From NCBI GenBank assembly GCA_022113835.1, contig JAILWY010000013.1, positions 13,812,001 through 13,876,000 of the forward strand: a stretch of DNA of 64,000 bases, read 5' to 3'. Source of the stretch: Atopsyche davidsoni. Taxonomy: Eukaryota; Arthropoda; Insecta; Trichoptera; Hydrobiosidae. Of this stretch, positions 50,309 through 62,032 are shown piece by piece. The position numbers and the translations under genes were made by a program. Below the pieces are notes generated by a model. That model worked only from the letters and a program-made list of their open reading frames with translations. It did no database searches and was not told where the DNA came from. The number at the start of each line of letters is the position of its first letter. Positions within the stretch are counted from its first letter, which is position 1.

Positions 50309-50598
50309 TTATCTCCCGAAGTTAGTCAGGTCCTTGGTGTCCTGCAGAACCTTCACGGCAGGACCGGCGCTGATGACGCTATCGCGGACTCTCTGCCCTG
50401 CTCTCTCCTGATTTAATAAAAAACATTTTATACACATATTCACTTACATAATTTGATAAGAGTTAAGTATTGTTTACTTACAATGCTCTTGAGAACCTTC
50501 CAGCCAGGCTGCGGGTCAGGCATGGGAGAGCACGACACGTGGGAGGCCACCAGCACGGCCACCAGGAACACGGCTAGGAACTTGGCTGAGGAGTTCAT
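50309..50598 (-). CDS. Cec: L10: type A cecropin precursor, 71 aa
   Basis: Exon 1 is 50598-50482 and exon 2 is 50407-50309, minus strand, with a 74 bp intron. The precursor begins MNSSAKFLAVFLVAVLVASH, ends its signal at VSC, and has SP MP DP QP before GWKVLKSI. Exon 2 reads ERAGQRVRDSVISAGPAVKV, then LQDTKDLTNFGR. The AGP hinge is kept and GR gives a C-terminal Phe-amide. Type A peptides end DLTN(F/Y)GR, where classical cecropins have Ala/Val-rich ends, so the second helix is more polar. It converges on L9 and diverges from L11 (ATGs 1.15 kb apart). Confidence 0.96.
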
Positions 50599-50666
50599 CT
50601 TGGAGTAATATTTGGTGCCAAGGAGATGGTTCAGTTTTGAATGATGCTGGAGCAAGATGCAAGGAA

Positions 50667-50727
50667 ATATATAGTAGAGAACAGTTCGATACTTAGAAGA
50701 CGAACATTGGAATTTCCGGGGGACTCC
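50667..50727 (-). promoter_or_regulatory. L10 promoter: TATA box and tandem kappaB-like sites
   Basis: ATATATAG at 50667-50674 lies about 70 bp upstream of the ATG. GGAATTTCC (50709-50717) directly abuts GGGGGACTCC (50718-50727). Confidence 0.78.
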
Positions 50728-51614
50728 GCGTGCACCAGCCGCAGCGGCACAGATAACTGGTGGGACTTTCACCAATATTTTATCGAGATATTAAGTTCAC
50801 AGGTTCAAAATTGTTTTGAATGTCACAATAATACATGATGTTTGTTCATTTTATTTTTTTACCCAGTATTTTGAGGTTATGAAATATTTAGCCTACAAAA
50901 GATGGCTCTATACTAAATTCTGCTAAATTTGAATGATCGAGTAGATTCGAGACTAATTATATCAAAACATTTATTGATAAGGAAATCCTTCTATCGGAGG
51001 TCTGCAGTGGCCAAAATTATAAAATATTTAAAATGGAATATCAGAAATTATTTTTATTGAATTATAGTCCATCTAGCTTAGCATTGACAGTATCTCGTAT
51101 AGGAACTATTTTTCAAAAGCAAATTTAAAACTTCTGAATGATTTTAAAAAATTTGATATTATTTCACTGTATTTAAATAACGGTTTTGTGATAATTTTTT
51201 CAACTTTTTTCTCGCTATTGGTTGTTTTGTTATAATTTGTGGGTATAATAAAATAATTTAAAAAATCATTTTAATTTTTTTTTAATATTATTTACAAGAG
51301 TATTGGATATATTATCAAAGAGTTCAAAATTAGTCATCAAATAACTTATATTAACAATAAAACTTTGTTTTTACCTGAGACTCAATCATTTAAAACATAG
51401 TGCACTTTTAGCAGAATCGAACAATTTAGTGATATTAAAAATTATAAAGAATAAATAACCACAATGAACTTATTTACATAACATATCGGCTAACGTACTA
51501 TGCTTATAAAATATACAAACGCGCGTGAACTTCGTGAACTCGATATCTCATAAACTGGTTTTGAAATTCCAAGCATGCATCTTTCAGGCCGGTGTACCTG
51601 GAGTCCCTGGACTT
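50728..51614. other. Spacer between divergent L10 and L11
   Basis: AT-rich upstream region of the divergent pair. No gene seen. Confidence 0.5.
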
Positions 51615-51666
51615 GGGGGTTCCCTCAGTCGCTGGAAGAGTATCGCATAACGTTGTCATATAAATA
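51615..51666 (+). promoter_or_regulatory. L11 promoter: kappaB-like site and TATA box
   Basis: GGGGGTTCCC at 51615-51624 and TATAAATA at 51659-51666, with the ATG 80 bp further on. The sequence around it closely matches the promoter of the dead L16 (60360-60411). Confidence 0.75.
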
Positions 51667-51746
51667 TCTTCGTCTCTTGCTCCGGAATCATTCACTGCTA
51701 AGACATCAACATTGTAACAAACATTACTCAACACAATCCAGCCAAG

Positions 51747-52054
51747 ATGAACTCCTCAGCCAAGTTCCTCGCCATGTTCCTTGTAACCATCCTGGTGGCT
51801 TCCCACGTGTCGTGCTCTCCCATGCCCGACCCACAGCCTGGCTGGAAGGTGCTCAAGAGCATTGTAAGTAAACAATACTTCTATAACGTACATCTTTTAA
51901 TAATTAATCAAAATTTAAAGTGAATATTTGAGTAAATAAGTTTTTATTTTCCCAGGAGAGAGCCGGGCAGAGAGTCCGCGACAGCGTCATCAGCGCCGGG
52001 CCTGCCGTGAAGGTCCTGCAGGACACCAAGGACCTGACTAACTATGGAAGATAA
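51747..52054 (+). CDS. Cec: L11: type A cecropin precursor, 71 aa
   Basis: Exon 1 is 51747-51863 and exon 2 is 51956-52054, with a 92 bp intron. It begins MNSSAKFLAMFLVTILVASH, followed by SP MP DP QP and GWKVLKSI. Exon 2 (ERAGQRVRDSVISAGPAVKV) ends LTNYGR, the only type A member here with Tyr before the amidation signal. Its GC-rich codon use in exons contrasts with the AT-rich intron. It converges on L12 across about 1.5 kb. Confidence 0.96.
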
Positions 52055-53573
52055 AATATCTAACTCCCACAAATTTATATTTACCTGTTATTTATTTTTT
52101 AAGAAATATTGTATTTAAGTTATTTATTTTGTTATCCACCATTAGTCTTATATTTAAATTATACCATAATAATATGTTTTTTGTTAAAACGACGTATTTT
52201 AGTCTAGTATAAATCTATGCTTTGAATAAATTTATCTGATAAATAACCAAAACTTTCTATTTTTTTTTTTTAAATGTTAGTTTTGTTGATAATTACTTGA
52301 TTAAAGATGTGCACAGTATTAAACAAGTACTGGTTGAAATTATGAACTACCGAAGATAGGACTTAGTTTAACCTAAGACCTTTAACCTAAGTTTTTTCAA
52401 CTATAGTTTTTACCTATTCTTATAGACTTTGGTAAATTTAAATTTTACATAATTTTATAATAAATAAATAACAAATTTTATTTTATTTCGATTTCTGTGA
52501 AAATTGAAAATTTCTTCGGATCTATGGTAACGGAAATGCTTTTTTAATTAATCTCCTTTTTTACGTTAAGGGCAAATCTGAACTGTAATCGTGGCTCTAA
52601 TTGCTTTCTAGTGTGGCTTTTTCTTTTCAGGCTTCTGACTAAGGATCTTCTTAATCTCATCTAACGTATAAAGTAACGTAATTTATAGACTCTCTGTTTA
52701 TTTAAAAAAATGAATATCTTCTGCTTATAAAATTAAAATATGACGGCAAGCTTTAGTAAAAACACGTCGTGAATTACACAAAAAATAGACAAACTGCATT
52801 CTAGTTTAAATCAAATAATATTCTGTGTTCACACTTATCTTTTCCTGTTTATATTTTACGGTACATCTCCCTCATTATCATAACAAGATATGTTTTAGTA
52901 ACCTAATAATGTTTTTTTTTTTTTATTTATGGCTTCAAATAGATAGTATTTTAATTGGCAATAGCCATCAAAATATGTAGCATATAAACAACATTAATTT
53001 GTTAATTATTCGTTTAAACTACTAACATAAAAATTATAAATATATAGCCAACGTATTTTTGACATAATCGTAGAGTGTTTTAAACATACATGATTAATTT
53101 GTCAAAATGACTATAAAATAACGGCTACTGCTTAGTTATTTAGGATATAAAATTAAATATTATTAATTTTTTATTGTTTATCTTATTATATTTAGACACT
53201 CAGACTATGTTTACTTTTTTATGCTGGGCTGTTCTATTTGGTGTTAATATAAAGTAAATAACATAGATAAATTATTAGAGCATTAAAAAGAACTATGATT
53301 CTTGTAATAACTTAAATGATTTGGATTAGAATTTCTCTTTATATTGTATAATATGGTCTAATTTATAATTTTTCAAAGTGTGTGCTAATTTAAATGGTAC
53401 AATATTTTAAACATTTTTATCTTCATTTAATTCATAAAATTAAAATAAAAAAATGTATATGTATTTCGAAACTTTTTATTTAATTCTAAAAATAACATGA
53501 CTTTTAATAAAATAATAAATAAGAATATGGTATAAGGTTGGTTGGTTTTTAGTGTCTTTATGAGATATTTTTA
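52055..53573. other. Spacer between convergent L11 and L12
   Basis: AT-rich. No gene, RNA or clear repeat seen. Confidence 0.5.
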
Positions 53574-53904
53574 TCATACAAATTTAGTCAGGTCCTTTGT
53601 ATCCTGCAGGACCTTCACGGCAGGGCCGGCGCTGATGACGCTGTCGCGGACTCTCTGTCCAGCTCTTTCCTGGAAATTTAATAAGTTTGTAATTTTATTC
53701 ACATTTTTACATTAATCATTAGTTAAATACATAGAAATGTGTGTTAGAGATATTAAATTTGTTAATAGTAAAGTATTGTTAACTAACAATGCTCTTGAGC
53801 ACCTTCCAGCCAGGTTGAGGGTCTGGCATGGGAGAGCACGACACGTGGGAGACCACCAGCACGGCCACCAGGAACACGGCGAGGAACTTGGCTGAGGAGT
53901 TCAT
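53574..53904 (-). CDS. Cec: L12: type A cecropin precursor with altered C-terminus, 70 aa
   Basis: Exon 1 is 53904-53788 and exon 2 is 53669-53574, minus strand. The donor is GTTAGT, weaker than the GTAAGT of its relatives. The signal peptide and the SP MP DP QP pro-region lead to GWKVLKSI. Exon 2 starts like the others (ERAGQRVRDSVISAGPAVKV) but ends DLTKFV instead of DLTNFGR, because AAC is replaced by AAA and the Gly-Arg codons are lost to GTA TGA. The peptide therefore cannot be C-terminally amidated. It is otherwise intact. Its ATG is about 930 bp from that of the divergent L13. Confidence 0.93.
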
Positions 53905-53984
53905 CTTAGCTGGTTTGTATTGAGTAACGTTTGACTCTAAGGAGGTGGTTCAGTGTTGAATGATTCTGGAGCAAGATGCGATGA

Positions 53985-54052
53985 AATATATACCAGAATA
54001 CTGATCGATACATTCTGCAGTATTTGGGAAATACCAAAGCCTGGGGGACTAC
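53985..54052 (-). promoter_or_regulatory. L12 promoter: TATA box and kappaB-like sites
   Basis: TATATATT (minus strand) at 53985-53992, GGGAAATACC at 54026-54035 and GGGGGACTAC at 54043-54052. The last deviates from the consensus at its 3' half. Confidence 0.6.
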
Positions 54053-54691
54053 AAAAGCACCGATGATATGACAGCTTCTTCGAAATCCCAATTTTTTTGT
54101 TTATGTTGTGATATGGAAGTCACAAAGTTCAAACAAAAATATTTATCATCGCATACGCTTGCTTAAAGTGTGCTTTGAATTGCATCTTATAAAATAGTGC
54201 AGTTCTGCAAAGACAAAAAAATTTCTACAAATAACTTTTTTATGTTGTTTCGAATAAAAAAAACTTTAAAAAAAATAAAAAAAAGTCATAATTCATGCGA
54301 AAATGGATACTCGGGAGGTTTTTTTTAAACCTGTAAGGTGAGATTCACGATGACTATAAAAAAATTGCAGGAAGGGGTAATCAATACGATTTAGTGTAAT
54401 CAATTTATAATATATTCAATTCACCTCTTCGCTGAGTTTATTGTTCATATCTTAGTTAATCATTTACATTACATCATGTAATTGATTCCCAAAATTTATT
54501 CCAAATGTATTTTATACGCAAACCAATTTTAAGCGATTAGAAACCGATTTTATTAAATGCAATGACTAAGCACCATGTGCCATTGATAAAAAAAACTTGT
54601 TTGACCTCCATTGACTTCATATCTAAAAAAAAACTTTGGAGAAACTCCGTGTAGTCTGAAAGTTATCTGCTTTGCTGCGACTGGTGCTCGC

Positions 54692-54757
54692 GGAGTCCCC
54701 CGATCTGGGAATTTCCTCATTTGTTAGATAAGGACCGCACGGTGATTGGTATATATT
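54692..54757 (+). promoter_or_regulatory. L13 promoter: two kappaB-like sites and TATA box
   Basis: GGAGTCCCCC at 54692-54701, a perfect GGGAATTTCC at 54707-54716, and TATATATT at 54750-54757, 80 bp before the ATG. Confidence 0.82.
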
Positions 54758-54837
54758 TCCTTGCATCTTGCTCCAGCATCATTCAGAACTTATCCATATT
54801 CTTAGCACCAAACATTACTCAAAACAATCCAGCCAAG

Positions 54838-55155
54838 ATGAACTCCTCAGCCAAGTTCTTTGCCGTGTTCCTGGTGGCCGTGCTGGTGGCTTCCCACGTG
54901 TCGTGCTCTCCCATGCCCGAGCCGCAGCCTGGCTGGAAGGTGCTCAAGAGCATTGTAAGTAAACAATACTTCACTTCTATTGAACTCTTTAATAAACACC
55001 TCTAAACAATAAATAGAAAGAGAAAATGTGAATAAAATATTGTTTTATTTTCCCAGGAAAGAGCCGGGCAAAGAGTCCGCAATAGCGTCATCAGCGCCGG
55101 GCCTGCCGTGAAGGTCCTGCAGGACACCAAGGACCTGACTAACTTCGGAAGATAG
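54838..55155 (+). CDS. Cec: L13: type A cecropin precursor, 71 aa
   Basis: Exon 1 is 54838-54954 and exon 2 is 55057-55155; the intron is 102 bp and ends TTCCCAG. It starts MNSSAKFFAVFLVAVLVASH, with SP MP EP QP and GWKVLKSI. Exon 2 reads ERAGQRVRNSVISAGPAVKV, then LQDTKDLTNFGR. The Asn in RVRNS replaces the Asp found in all other type A members, raising net charge by one. It has the best kappaB match of the cluster just upstream. Confidence 0.96.
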
Positions 55156-56303
55156 AATATCCAAGCCATGCACATTCTTACTAATTTATATTATGCTGTT
55201 ATTTATTGTTTAAAAAAAAATCACTTTATGTTGCTTTATATGATAATAAAATTGACTGATTTATTATATTTCTATTTTTTATTCAAAGTTATGTTATATT
55301 GTCAAAATGTTAAAAAAGCCATTATGCATAATAATTTTTAAATCACAAGGATACATTCTTTTCAGTGAAACTTTTATTCAAACTTCAATTATAAATCCTT
55401 AGTTGATAAAAGTCAAGCACACCATTCAGCTAAAAAAATTGATTTAAAAAATCATTTTTTAGGCTTTAATTTATAACTTCAGACATAGCTAAATGACTTA
55501 AATTATGCTTACTGATTTGTATAAAAAAATATCTTCAACTGCAAACTCTTAATACTTCTTCAGGTGTTTCTCCTCAGAGAATGTTTGTGACCATCTCACT
55601 GAACAATCTCTGTCTTGGGCCAATTTTATTCGTTTGACTGTACTCCCGACTTTTAGCGATTGTCGCAAATTTCGCATTTATGTTAACTTTCTTTTTCCAA
55701 TGCCTCTTTTTCCTAAGATTTTTTCTTGGCCAATCGGCTACAGTAGGCTTTTTCTTAATTAACAGTTCTAATTCTATCTTGAAAACAAAAAATCTTTGTC
55801 GGTGCACTGTATGTTTTTTTATTTTATTTAATATTAAATAATGGGCATTTATTATTTTTCACTTTGTTCGATGCAAACACCCCACTAAAAGAAAAATTTT
55901 CGGTTATTCATACTAATTCTGGTTATGCACATTTTTCTTTGGTTTTCAGATTTTTCCCAAGTTTAAACAAAATTATTTTTAATGTAATTTTTTTCTTCCA
56001 TATCAAAATACCACATATCATGTTAACCCTTTAAACAGATTTTTAATATATTTATTAACCTTAAGAGTAAATGGATGAGACCTGATGGCTGAATAATTTA
56101 TATGTGTTCTTTACATATAAGAATTATATTCTTATATTTCATGGCTTTTTTAAGTCAAAGTCTAGCGTTTAATAAAAGACTAAAAAATATTTTTAAATCA
56201 AATTTATTTCAATGTTAATAATTTGTTAGTTTATTGAATGTTGTAGATAATACTTTGTTAAAGAAAAAAATCAGTCATGTTCTCTATACTAAATGGTCTC
56301 ATT
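55156..56303. other. Spacer between convergent L13 and L14
   Basis: About 55556-55650 resembles 10990-11085 (CTCCTCAGAG, GTGACCATCTC, GACTGTACTC shared), so it is a dispersed repeat fragment of unknown type. The rest is AT-rich with nothing seen. Confidence 0.5.
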
Positions 56304-57063
56304 CTATTTGCCCAGGTTGACAAGATCTTTGGTGTCCTTGAGGACATCCACAGCCGGCTTGGCACTGATGATGGCATCACGAACCCTCTGTCCAGCCCTT
56401 TCCTGAAATAAAAAAAATTTGCAAGTGAATATATATTAAGAGCATTGTAAATCTAGTTTCAAAAACTGTGCTACTGATAATGTAACCTACATCTACTTTA
56501 TCTTTTTTATTGAGGTGGAGGGTGATATCCAGTTTCGTTTAAAAACCACATCATATTTGTTTATTGTAAAATTGAAGTGAACAAATTATATAAATAAACA
56601 TTAAAAAAATCAATGAAAAAGTTCAATTGTATTCAATTGCTCAATAGTTTGTGATTTGGGTAAATTTTTAAATTGAAACAAGTTTATGCATTGTACATGT
56701 TAGAAATTTCTAATTAAATCACGTCAGACGTTATAGCAACAGCATGACCATGGATCTTGTCTCTAAAATGGGGCGTTATAATAACAATAAAAAATATTAT
56801 TAATGGACAAGGCATTTGCTTGGTGTAGATCCATATTATTGATGAATGAAAGGAATTTTTTTTTGTATACTCACATGTGAAGTATACAAAAAAATATTTT
56901 CATGTATCAATAATAATAAAAATATATAATGTACATTGAAACTTACAATTTCCTTCAGGAACCCCCAGCCCGGCTGCGGTTCAGGAACGGGAGAAGACGC
57001 CACTTGGGAGACGACCATCACGGCCAGCAGGAAGACGGCGAGGAACTTGGCTGAGGAGGTCAT
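56304..57063 (-). CDS. Cec: L14: type B cecropin precursor, 71 aa
   Basis: Exon 1 is 57063-56947 and exon 2 is 56402-56304, minus strand, with an intron of about 540 bp. It starts MTSSAKFLAVFLLAVMVVSQ, then SP VP EP QP and GWGFLKEI. Exon 2 reads ERAGQRVRDAIISAKPAVDV, then LKDTKDLVNLGK, so amidation would use Gly-Lys. Its precursor differs from L17 only at the last residue (Lys for Arg). The intron shares remnants with the L8 intron (GGACAAGGC, CCATATTATT) and holds a small hairpin (56856-56894). Confidence 0.96.
56856..56894. repeat. Small perfect hairpin in the L14 intron
   Basis: TTTTTTTGTATACT pairs with AGTATACAAAAAAA around a loop CACATGTGA. Not conserved in L17. Confidence 0.7.
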
Positions 57064-57144
57064 CTTGCCTTGGTTTTGCTTAGTCTTGCTTGGTACTGCA
57101 AAGGAAGTTAGGTTGTGAATGATCCTGAAGTTAAAATCAAACAT

Positions 57145-57238
57145 TATATATACGAAAGTGATGACTAACTCCTTGAAAGGATTCGGGTCTGGGGTTTTTT
57201 TTTTGCATTTAAACCGCCATTCTTGACTGGGGAATTTT
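57145..57238 (-). promoter_or_regulatory. L14 promoter: TATA box and weak kappaB-like sites
   Basis: A TATATATA-like box at 57145-57152 lies about 85 bp upstream of the ATG. GGGGTTTTTT at 57191-57200 and GGGGAATTTT at 57229-57238 are imperfect matches. Confidence 0.5.
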
Positions 57239-58919
57239 GAAGAAACGTTTATTTTTTTATTGTTTTCTTTTATGTTTTTTAATTAAATGTTGGTCTTTTT
57301 AATAGTTAAAGCAGATGTTATGAAATTGTAAATACTTTTATTTAAACAACTTGGTTTTTTTTATTGATTCTTCTAAGTACAACAGAGTATCATGCTGAGT
57401 AAATTATGAAAAAAATAGTGTAACCAAAACATTCGCAGATTTGTGAACATTTCAACCGTTATCTCTGTATTTTAGATAAATTGAAATATCATCTATATAC
57501 CTACATAGAGATAAAATATGGTTTTAATGTTGTAATGTCGCACAATTTGCAGTGAACTAATTGCTTTTTTTAAAGAAATGATAGAGATTTACAAAAAAAA
57601 CCAGCAATCTTTTGGTATTAATCCCATAAGGTCGATATAATATATAAATAATATAATAATTTTATTTTTTCAAGTTGTTTCAGATGACGTTAAAACACTT
57701 TTTGTATGTTAGTTATCTTCTATCTGGGTAGTTATATCATTATAAAATATGACCACATTTCAACAATTTTAACAAATATTAATTTCAGCATTAAATTAAA
57801 ATTTTAATCTTGTATATAAAAGTAAAAGTAATAAATATTTTATTTGAAAAGTTTGGCTTTTAATATTTTTAATAAGTTAGTGTTATAATAAACATAAGTT
57901 AGGTTTTTTTGGTTTACAATATTTTTTTTATAAGTTAATCGATTGGTAACGAAAATTAAAAATGTGCCTTCTCAAAAGTAACAATAGTTTTTCTCATCAA
58001 TTCAAGTAAAAATCGATTACTTATACTTTAATATACTCTTTTATTTACATGTAAAAAAAGCCTACTGAACACATAATATATAAAAGGGGTAAATCTGCGA
58101 ATTTAATATATTTCATATCATTTATTTTTTGTGTTAAAATCAAAAACTTTTTGAAAGGATAAACTTACTATAATAATTGTATATACTATTTATGAATATA
58201 AACACTGTAGCGTTGAATGTGACATTTTGTGGTTTTTAACAGGAACGAACAGGACACAAAGGAAAAGAGATAAATTCACCAAGTCGGATGTTGTGGCTTA
58301 TAAAATGTTAATGAATGAATAATTTTCATAAATGCTAAATAATATAAATATGAACTGTGTGATATCTTTTGATATAAGTGCGTACTTTTCAAATCTTAAT
58401 TATTTACTTTATTTTTTACATCAGCCTGTATTTATTCAATTGAAACAGACAAGATATAATTTACAGGCTTTTGAGCATATTTGATAAGATTAATTAATTA
58501 ATTAGAAAAAATAACAAATTAATAAAAAAAATTCTATATCAGCATATTCGCCATTAAAGTGTTTGTTTTGAGTGTAATTTCCAAAAATAAAATATATGCT
58601 TTATGAATCAGTCAGTTTTATTAGAAGTATATTTAAACCTAAAAAACAATGTTGTGTAACAATAAATAACAATTTATGTGAAGAGGAAATAAGCTGCAGT
58701 CTCTAGGTGATTTTTATTTTCCATAGATCCCATCCATTCGATTGAAATAAAAAAATAAAAAAATATTTATCAGGCGTCTTTAATAATTTAATTAATTATA
58801 ATTTTTAAAATAAATAATAATATAATAAGCGTAAAGCGAGGATTGATGATTGTGAATCCAGGGTGTATTGCGATGAAATATAAAGGAGTAACAGGTTGGT
58901 TGTAGTCTTGTAAGAATCT
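57239..58919. other. Spacer between triad units
   Basis: AT-rich. No gene seen up to the 3' region of L15, whose last 150 bp are the mirror of 60716-60870. Confidence 0.5.
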
Positions 58920-59205
58920 TTATCTCCCGAAGTTAGTCAGGTCCTTGGTGTCTTGGAGGACCTTTACAGCAGGACCAGCGCTGATGACGCTATCGCGGAC
59001 TCTTTGCCCGGCTCTCTCCTAAATTTTGATTAATTATTAAGAGATGTACGTTATAGAATTCAATAAGAGTTAAGTATTGTTTTCTTACAATGCTCTTGAG
59101 CACCTTCCAGCCAGGTTGCGGCTCGGGCATGGGAGAACACGACACGTGGGAAGCCACCAGCACGGCCACCAGGAACACGGCAAGAAACTTGGCTGAGGAG
59201 TTCTT
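58920..59205 (-). pseudogene. L15: type A cecropin with lost start codon
   Basis: Exon 1 is 59205-59089 and exon 2 is 59018-58920, minus strand. Both splice sites and the full frame are intact (exon 2 reads ERAGQRVRDSVISAGPAVKV and ends LTNFGR), but where its relatives have CCAAGATGAAC this gene has CCAATAAGAAC. The initiator ATG has become AAG and I find no in-frame ATG before the mature-peptide region. Unless a non-AUG start (such as GTG in the signal region) is used, it is a very young pseudogene. The promoter looks intact. Exon 2 and about 150 bp of 3' flank match L16 in inverted orientation. Confidence 0.85.
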
Positions 59206-59284
59206 ATTGGCTGGATTGTGTTGAGTAATGTTTGGTGCTAAGTAGATGGCTCAATGTTGAATGATGCTGAACAAGATGCAGAGA

Positions 59285-59333
59285 ATATATACCAGCCGCT
59301 GGAAGTCACACCAAGATAACGAAGGAAATCCCC
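59285..59333 (-). promoter_or_regulatory. L15 promoter remnant: TATA box and kappaB-like site
   Basis: TATATA at 59285-59290 and GGAAATCCCC at 59324-59333, in the same spacing as in working paralogues. Confidence 0.6.
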
Positions 59334-60359
59334 AGAGTTGGAGACTCTAGCTGTATGATAGTTTTGTATAAATATTAAAATTATATTCGCGATATTGAGT
59401 TCACGGAGTTCAACAAAGTTATTATTGTCATATAAACTGCATAGTAATACTTGATCTTAAAATAATAATATTTTAAATATTTATTAATAATCAAATTACG
59501 ATCTAGTTTAGAAGACACTAGTTGTATTGTTACCGAATGAAAATATTGATTTGTTGACACTTTGTTTGTATGACTATTGTAGTTTAATATTGCAGGATGG
59601 TTAAATGGACAAAATAGACATACATATGGGTTCAAATCTTAAATTTGTCTTTTAAAAAATGTTCAGTCCTGTTATTTATTGGCATTGATCAGCATTTTCA
59701 ATATCAACAAAAGAATTGGTCAACAGCATATTTTACGTTGTGTTATGCGTGTATCAATTGTTGCACAAATATTTTTTTTTTTTTATTTATGTCATACTGT
59801 CAATTAAATAAATATAAAATAATGATCATAACCACTCAAACTATAAAAGTTTTCAGTATACTTAGTGATGCATTTTTATTGACATGTATAAAAATTCAAG
59901 AATGCATGCAAGTCTGGTATATTTTCATAATCTAGCAATAGGGAACTTTGGTCTCACTCTTGCATATCGCCATTCAAGTTCTCGCTCACTTACAGAGCCT
60001 TAGTAGTTGAATTAATCACAGCACCACAGGGGAATGGGTTTATATCCCTCTGTGTATCGCAAAATACATTTGAAGTTATTTACTCAACAAACCTATAAGA
60101 ATGAAAAATTTTGAGTTCGTTAAAAATAAAAACAGTTCCTATAAAAAATAAAAGAGTACTCATGAATTCGGACATTAAAAGTATTTTACTTGAAATAATT
60201 TTTTTTTTAATAATAAGAGATAACTTTACAATACTACGGTAAAATATTAACAGTCGATAAAAAACCTGCTTGAACTTTGTGAACTCGATATCTCAAAAAC
60301 AAGTTTGGTAATTCCAAGTATCCATCGCTCAGGCCGGTGTGCCTGGAGTCCCGGGACTC
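59334..60359. other. Spacer between divergent L15 and L16
   Basis: AT-rich. The 96-codon frame at 59645 has no signal or domain that I recognise and is not called. Confidence 0.5.
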
Positions 60360-60411
60360 GGGGATTCCCTCAGTTGATGGATGAGTATCGCATAATCCTG
60401 TCATATAAATA
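60360..60411 (+). promoter_or_regulatory. L16 promoter: kappaB-like site and TATA box
   Basis: A perfect palindrome-like GGGGATTCCC at 60360-60369 and TATAAATA at 60404-60411 remain in front of a dead gene. Confidence 0.75.
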
Positions 60412-60491
60412 TCCTCGCGTCTCACTCCAGCATCATTAAATACTGAGCAATCTTTGTAATACCAAACATTACTCAACACAATCCAGCCAAT

Positions 60492-60715
60492 ATGAACAGC
60501 CTGGCTGGAAGGTGCTCAAGAGCATTATAAGTAAACAATACTTTATTCTTATTGAACTCTCTAATAAACACCTCTAATCAATAAATTAAAAGTGAAAATA
60601 TGATTTTTTTTCCTAGGAAAGAGCCGGGCAGAGAGTCCGTGACAGCGTCATCAGCGCTGGTCCTGTTGTAAAGGTCCTCCAAGACACCAAGGACCTGACG
60701 AACTTCGGAAGACAA
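60492..60715 (+). pseudogene. L16: cecropin pseudogene, type A
   Basis: Three separate lesions are visible. An internal deletion joins ATGAAC directly to the CAGCCTGGCTGG segment, removing the signal peptide and pro-region and shifting the frame, so that a stop appears after 12 codons. The splice donor is ATAAGT instead of GTAAGT (60527). In exon 2 (60617 on) the stop codon has become CAA after NFGR, opening a read-through of over 40 codons. Exon 2 is otherwise almost identical to L15 (shared AAAGGTCCTCCAAGACACC). Confidence 0.95.
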
Positions 60716-61831
60716 AGACTCTTACAAGACTACAACCAACCTGTTACTCCTTTATATTTATCGCAATACACCCTGGATTCACAATCTTCAATCCTCGCTT
60801 TACGCTTATTGTATTATTATTTATTTTAAAAATTATAATTTAATGCAATCAATTTAATTATTAAAAACGACTGATAAATATTTATTTTATTTTTTTATTT
60901 CAATCGAATGGATGGGAACTAAACTTTATAAATTATTATATGTGTAAATTGTGCATGAAATAATCATCACCATATTGATGCCAACATACTAAAAACTTAA
61001 GTCTAACTTACTCAAGTAAATTATATTTGATTGATGTACATCTTAACACATCAAAGTGTTTTTATCTTTATTTTTATAACTACTCAAATAATACTAAACA
61101 AAGTTTTTTTTCCATAGTATAACTTTACACTTAACTAGCACGAAATACTGAGAAGTAAAATCATAAGCTTACATGAAACCGATTCCCAAGATATACTGCA
61201 TTGAAATAATAACAGATTTTATTTCATAAATCACAGCAGACATATTAAACTTTACAATAGTAGTACGAAACTAAAATATTACTAAAAACCTGTATGTCTT
61301 ACCACGAGCCGATTAATTAACCGATTCTTATAAAAAAACCGAATTATACGGTATATCAAGCATGCTGCGTTCTAATGTGCTGTTTTGCCTTTATTTTTTC
61401 GCCGCTTCGGTCTCAATCATATAGGCATCTTCAATGATTTAAGTAATTTTGGTAGTTATGTGAATTTGAGCATACACTCCAAAACCGATAATGGAGGCAC
61501 CCGGTAGCAAGCGCACCTCTCCGAAACAAGCGTTTCTCAACCTAATATCTATGTAGGTATTTTCAGGGAGTTTATATTCTTAGATATTTCTGTATGGTCC
61601 ATATATAAATGTGAAAAAGCGTCAATAGCTCATTTTTCGATGTAATAATTTACATTTAACAATTGACAGCATTATAATTATATTTATCTACAGAACATTA
61701 ATAATATAATACAACCTATCATTATTCACATGATATTTAGTGAAAGCTTGGAATTCAGGGATGTCATCCATTTTTATAAAAAAAAATATTCGATATAATA
61801 TATCTCAGAAGAACTAAATGAACTATATAAA

Positions 61832-61862
<31 letters not shown>

Positions 61863-62032
61863 CCACGTTTCTGGATTATTAAAAGTAATATTTAACGCCT
61901 GCTTTAGCATATAATAAAAATACGTTTTAATTTCACGAGTAATTTTATTTCAATTTGAAATAGTACAAAAGTCTTTATAAGTAATACTGTTGTTTAAAAA
62001 TAAGTCAGTCATAAGTATGTTATAAAAAAAAA
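60716..62032. other. Spacer, L16 to L17
   Basis: 60716-60870 is the inverted match of the L15 3' flank. A (TG)n(TA)n microsatellite lies at 61832-61861. The rest is AT-rich with no gene seen. Confidence 0.55.
61832..61861. repeat. (TG)n(TA)n microsatellite
   Basis: Eleven TG units followed by a short TA run. Confidence 0.95.

Larger units (their letters stand above)
53574..57063. repeat. Triad duplication unit 1 (L12-L13-L14)
   Basis: Gene order is type A minus, type A plus, type B minus over 3.5 kb. The same order, orientation and spacing recur at 58920-62435. Exons and parts of the flanks match. The intergenic DNA is diverged enough that the event is older than the L4-L6 duplication. Confidence 0.7.

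Noticed and set aside
51575..51871. 98-codon frame overlapping the L11 first exon
   Set aside because: Out-of-frame shadow of the cecropin exon (reads SSQDELLSQVP...), seen also at L13.
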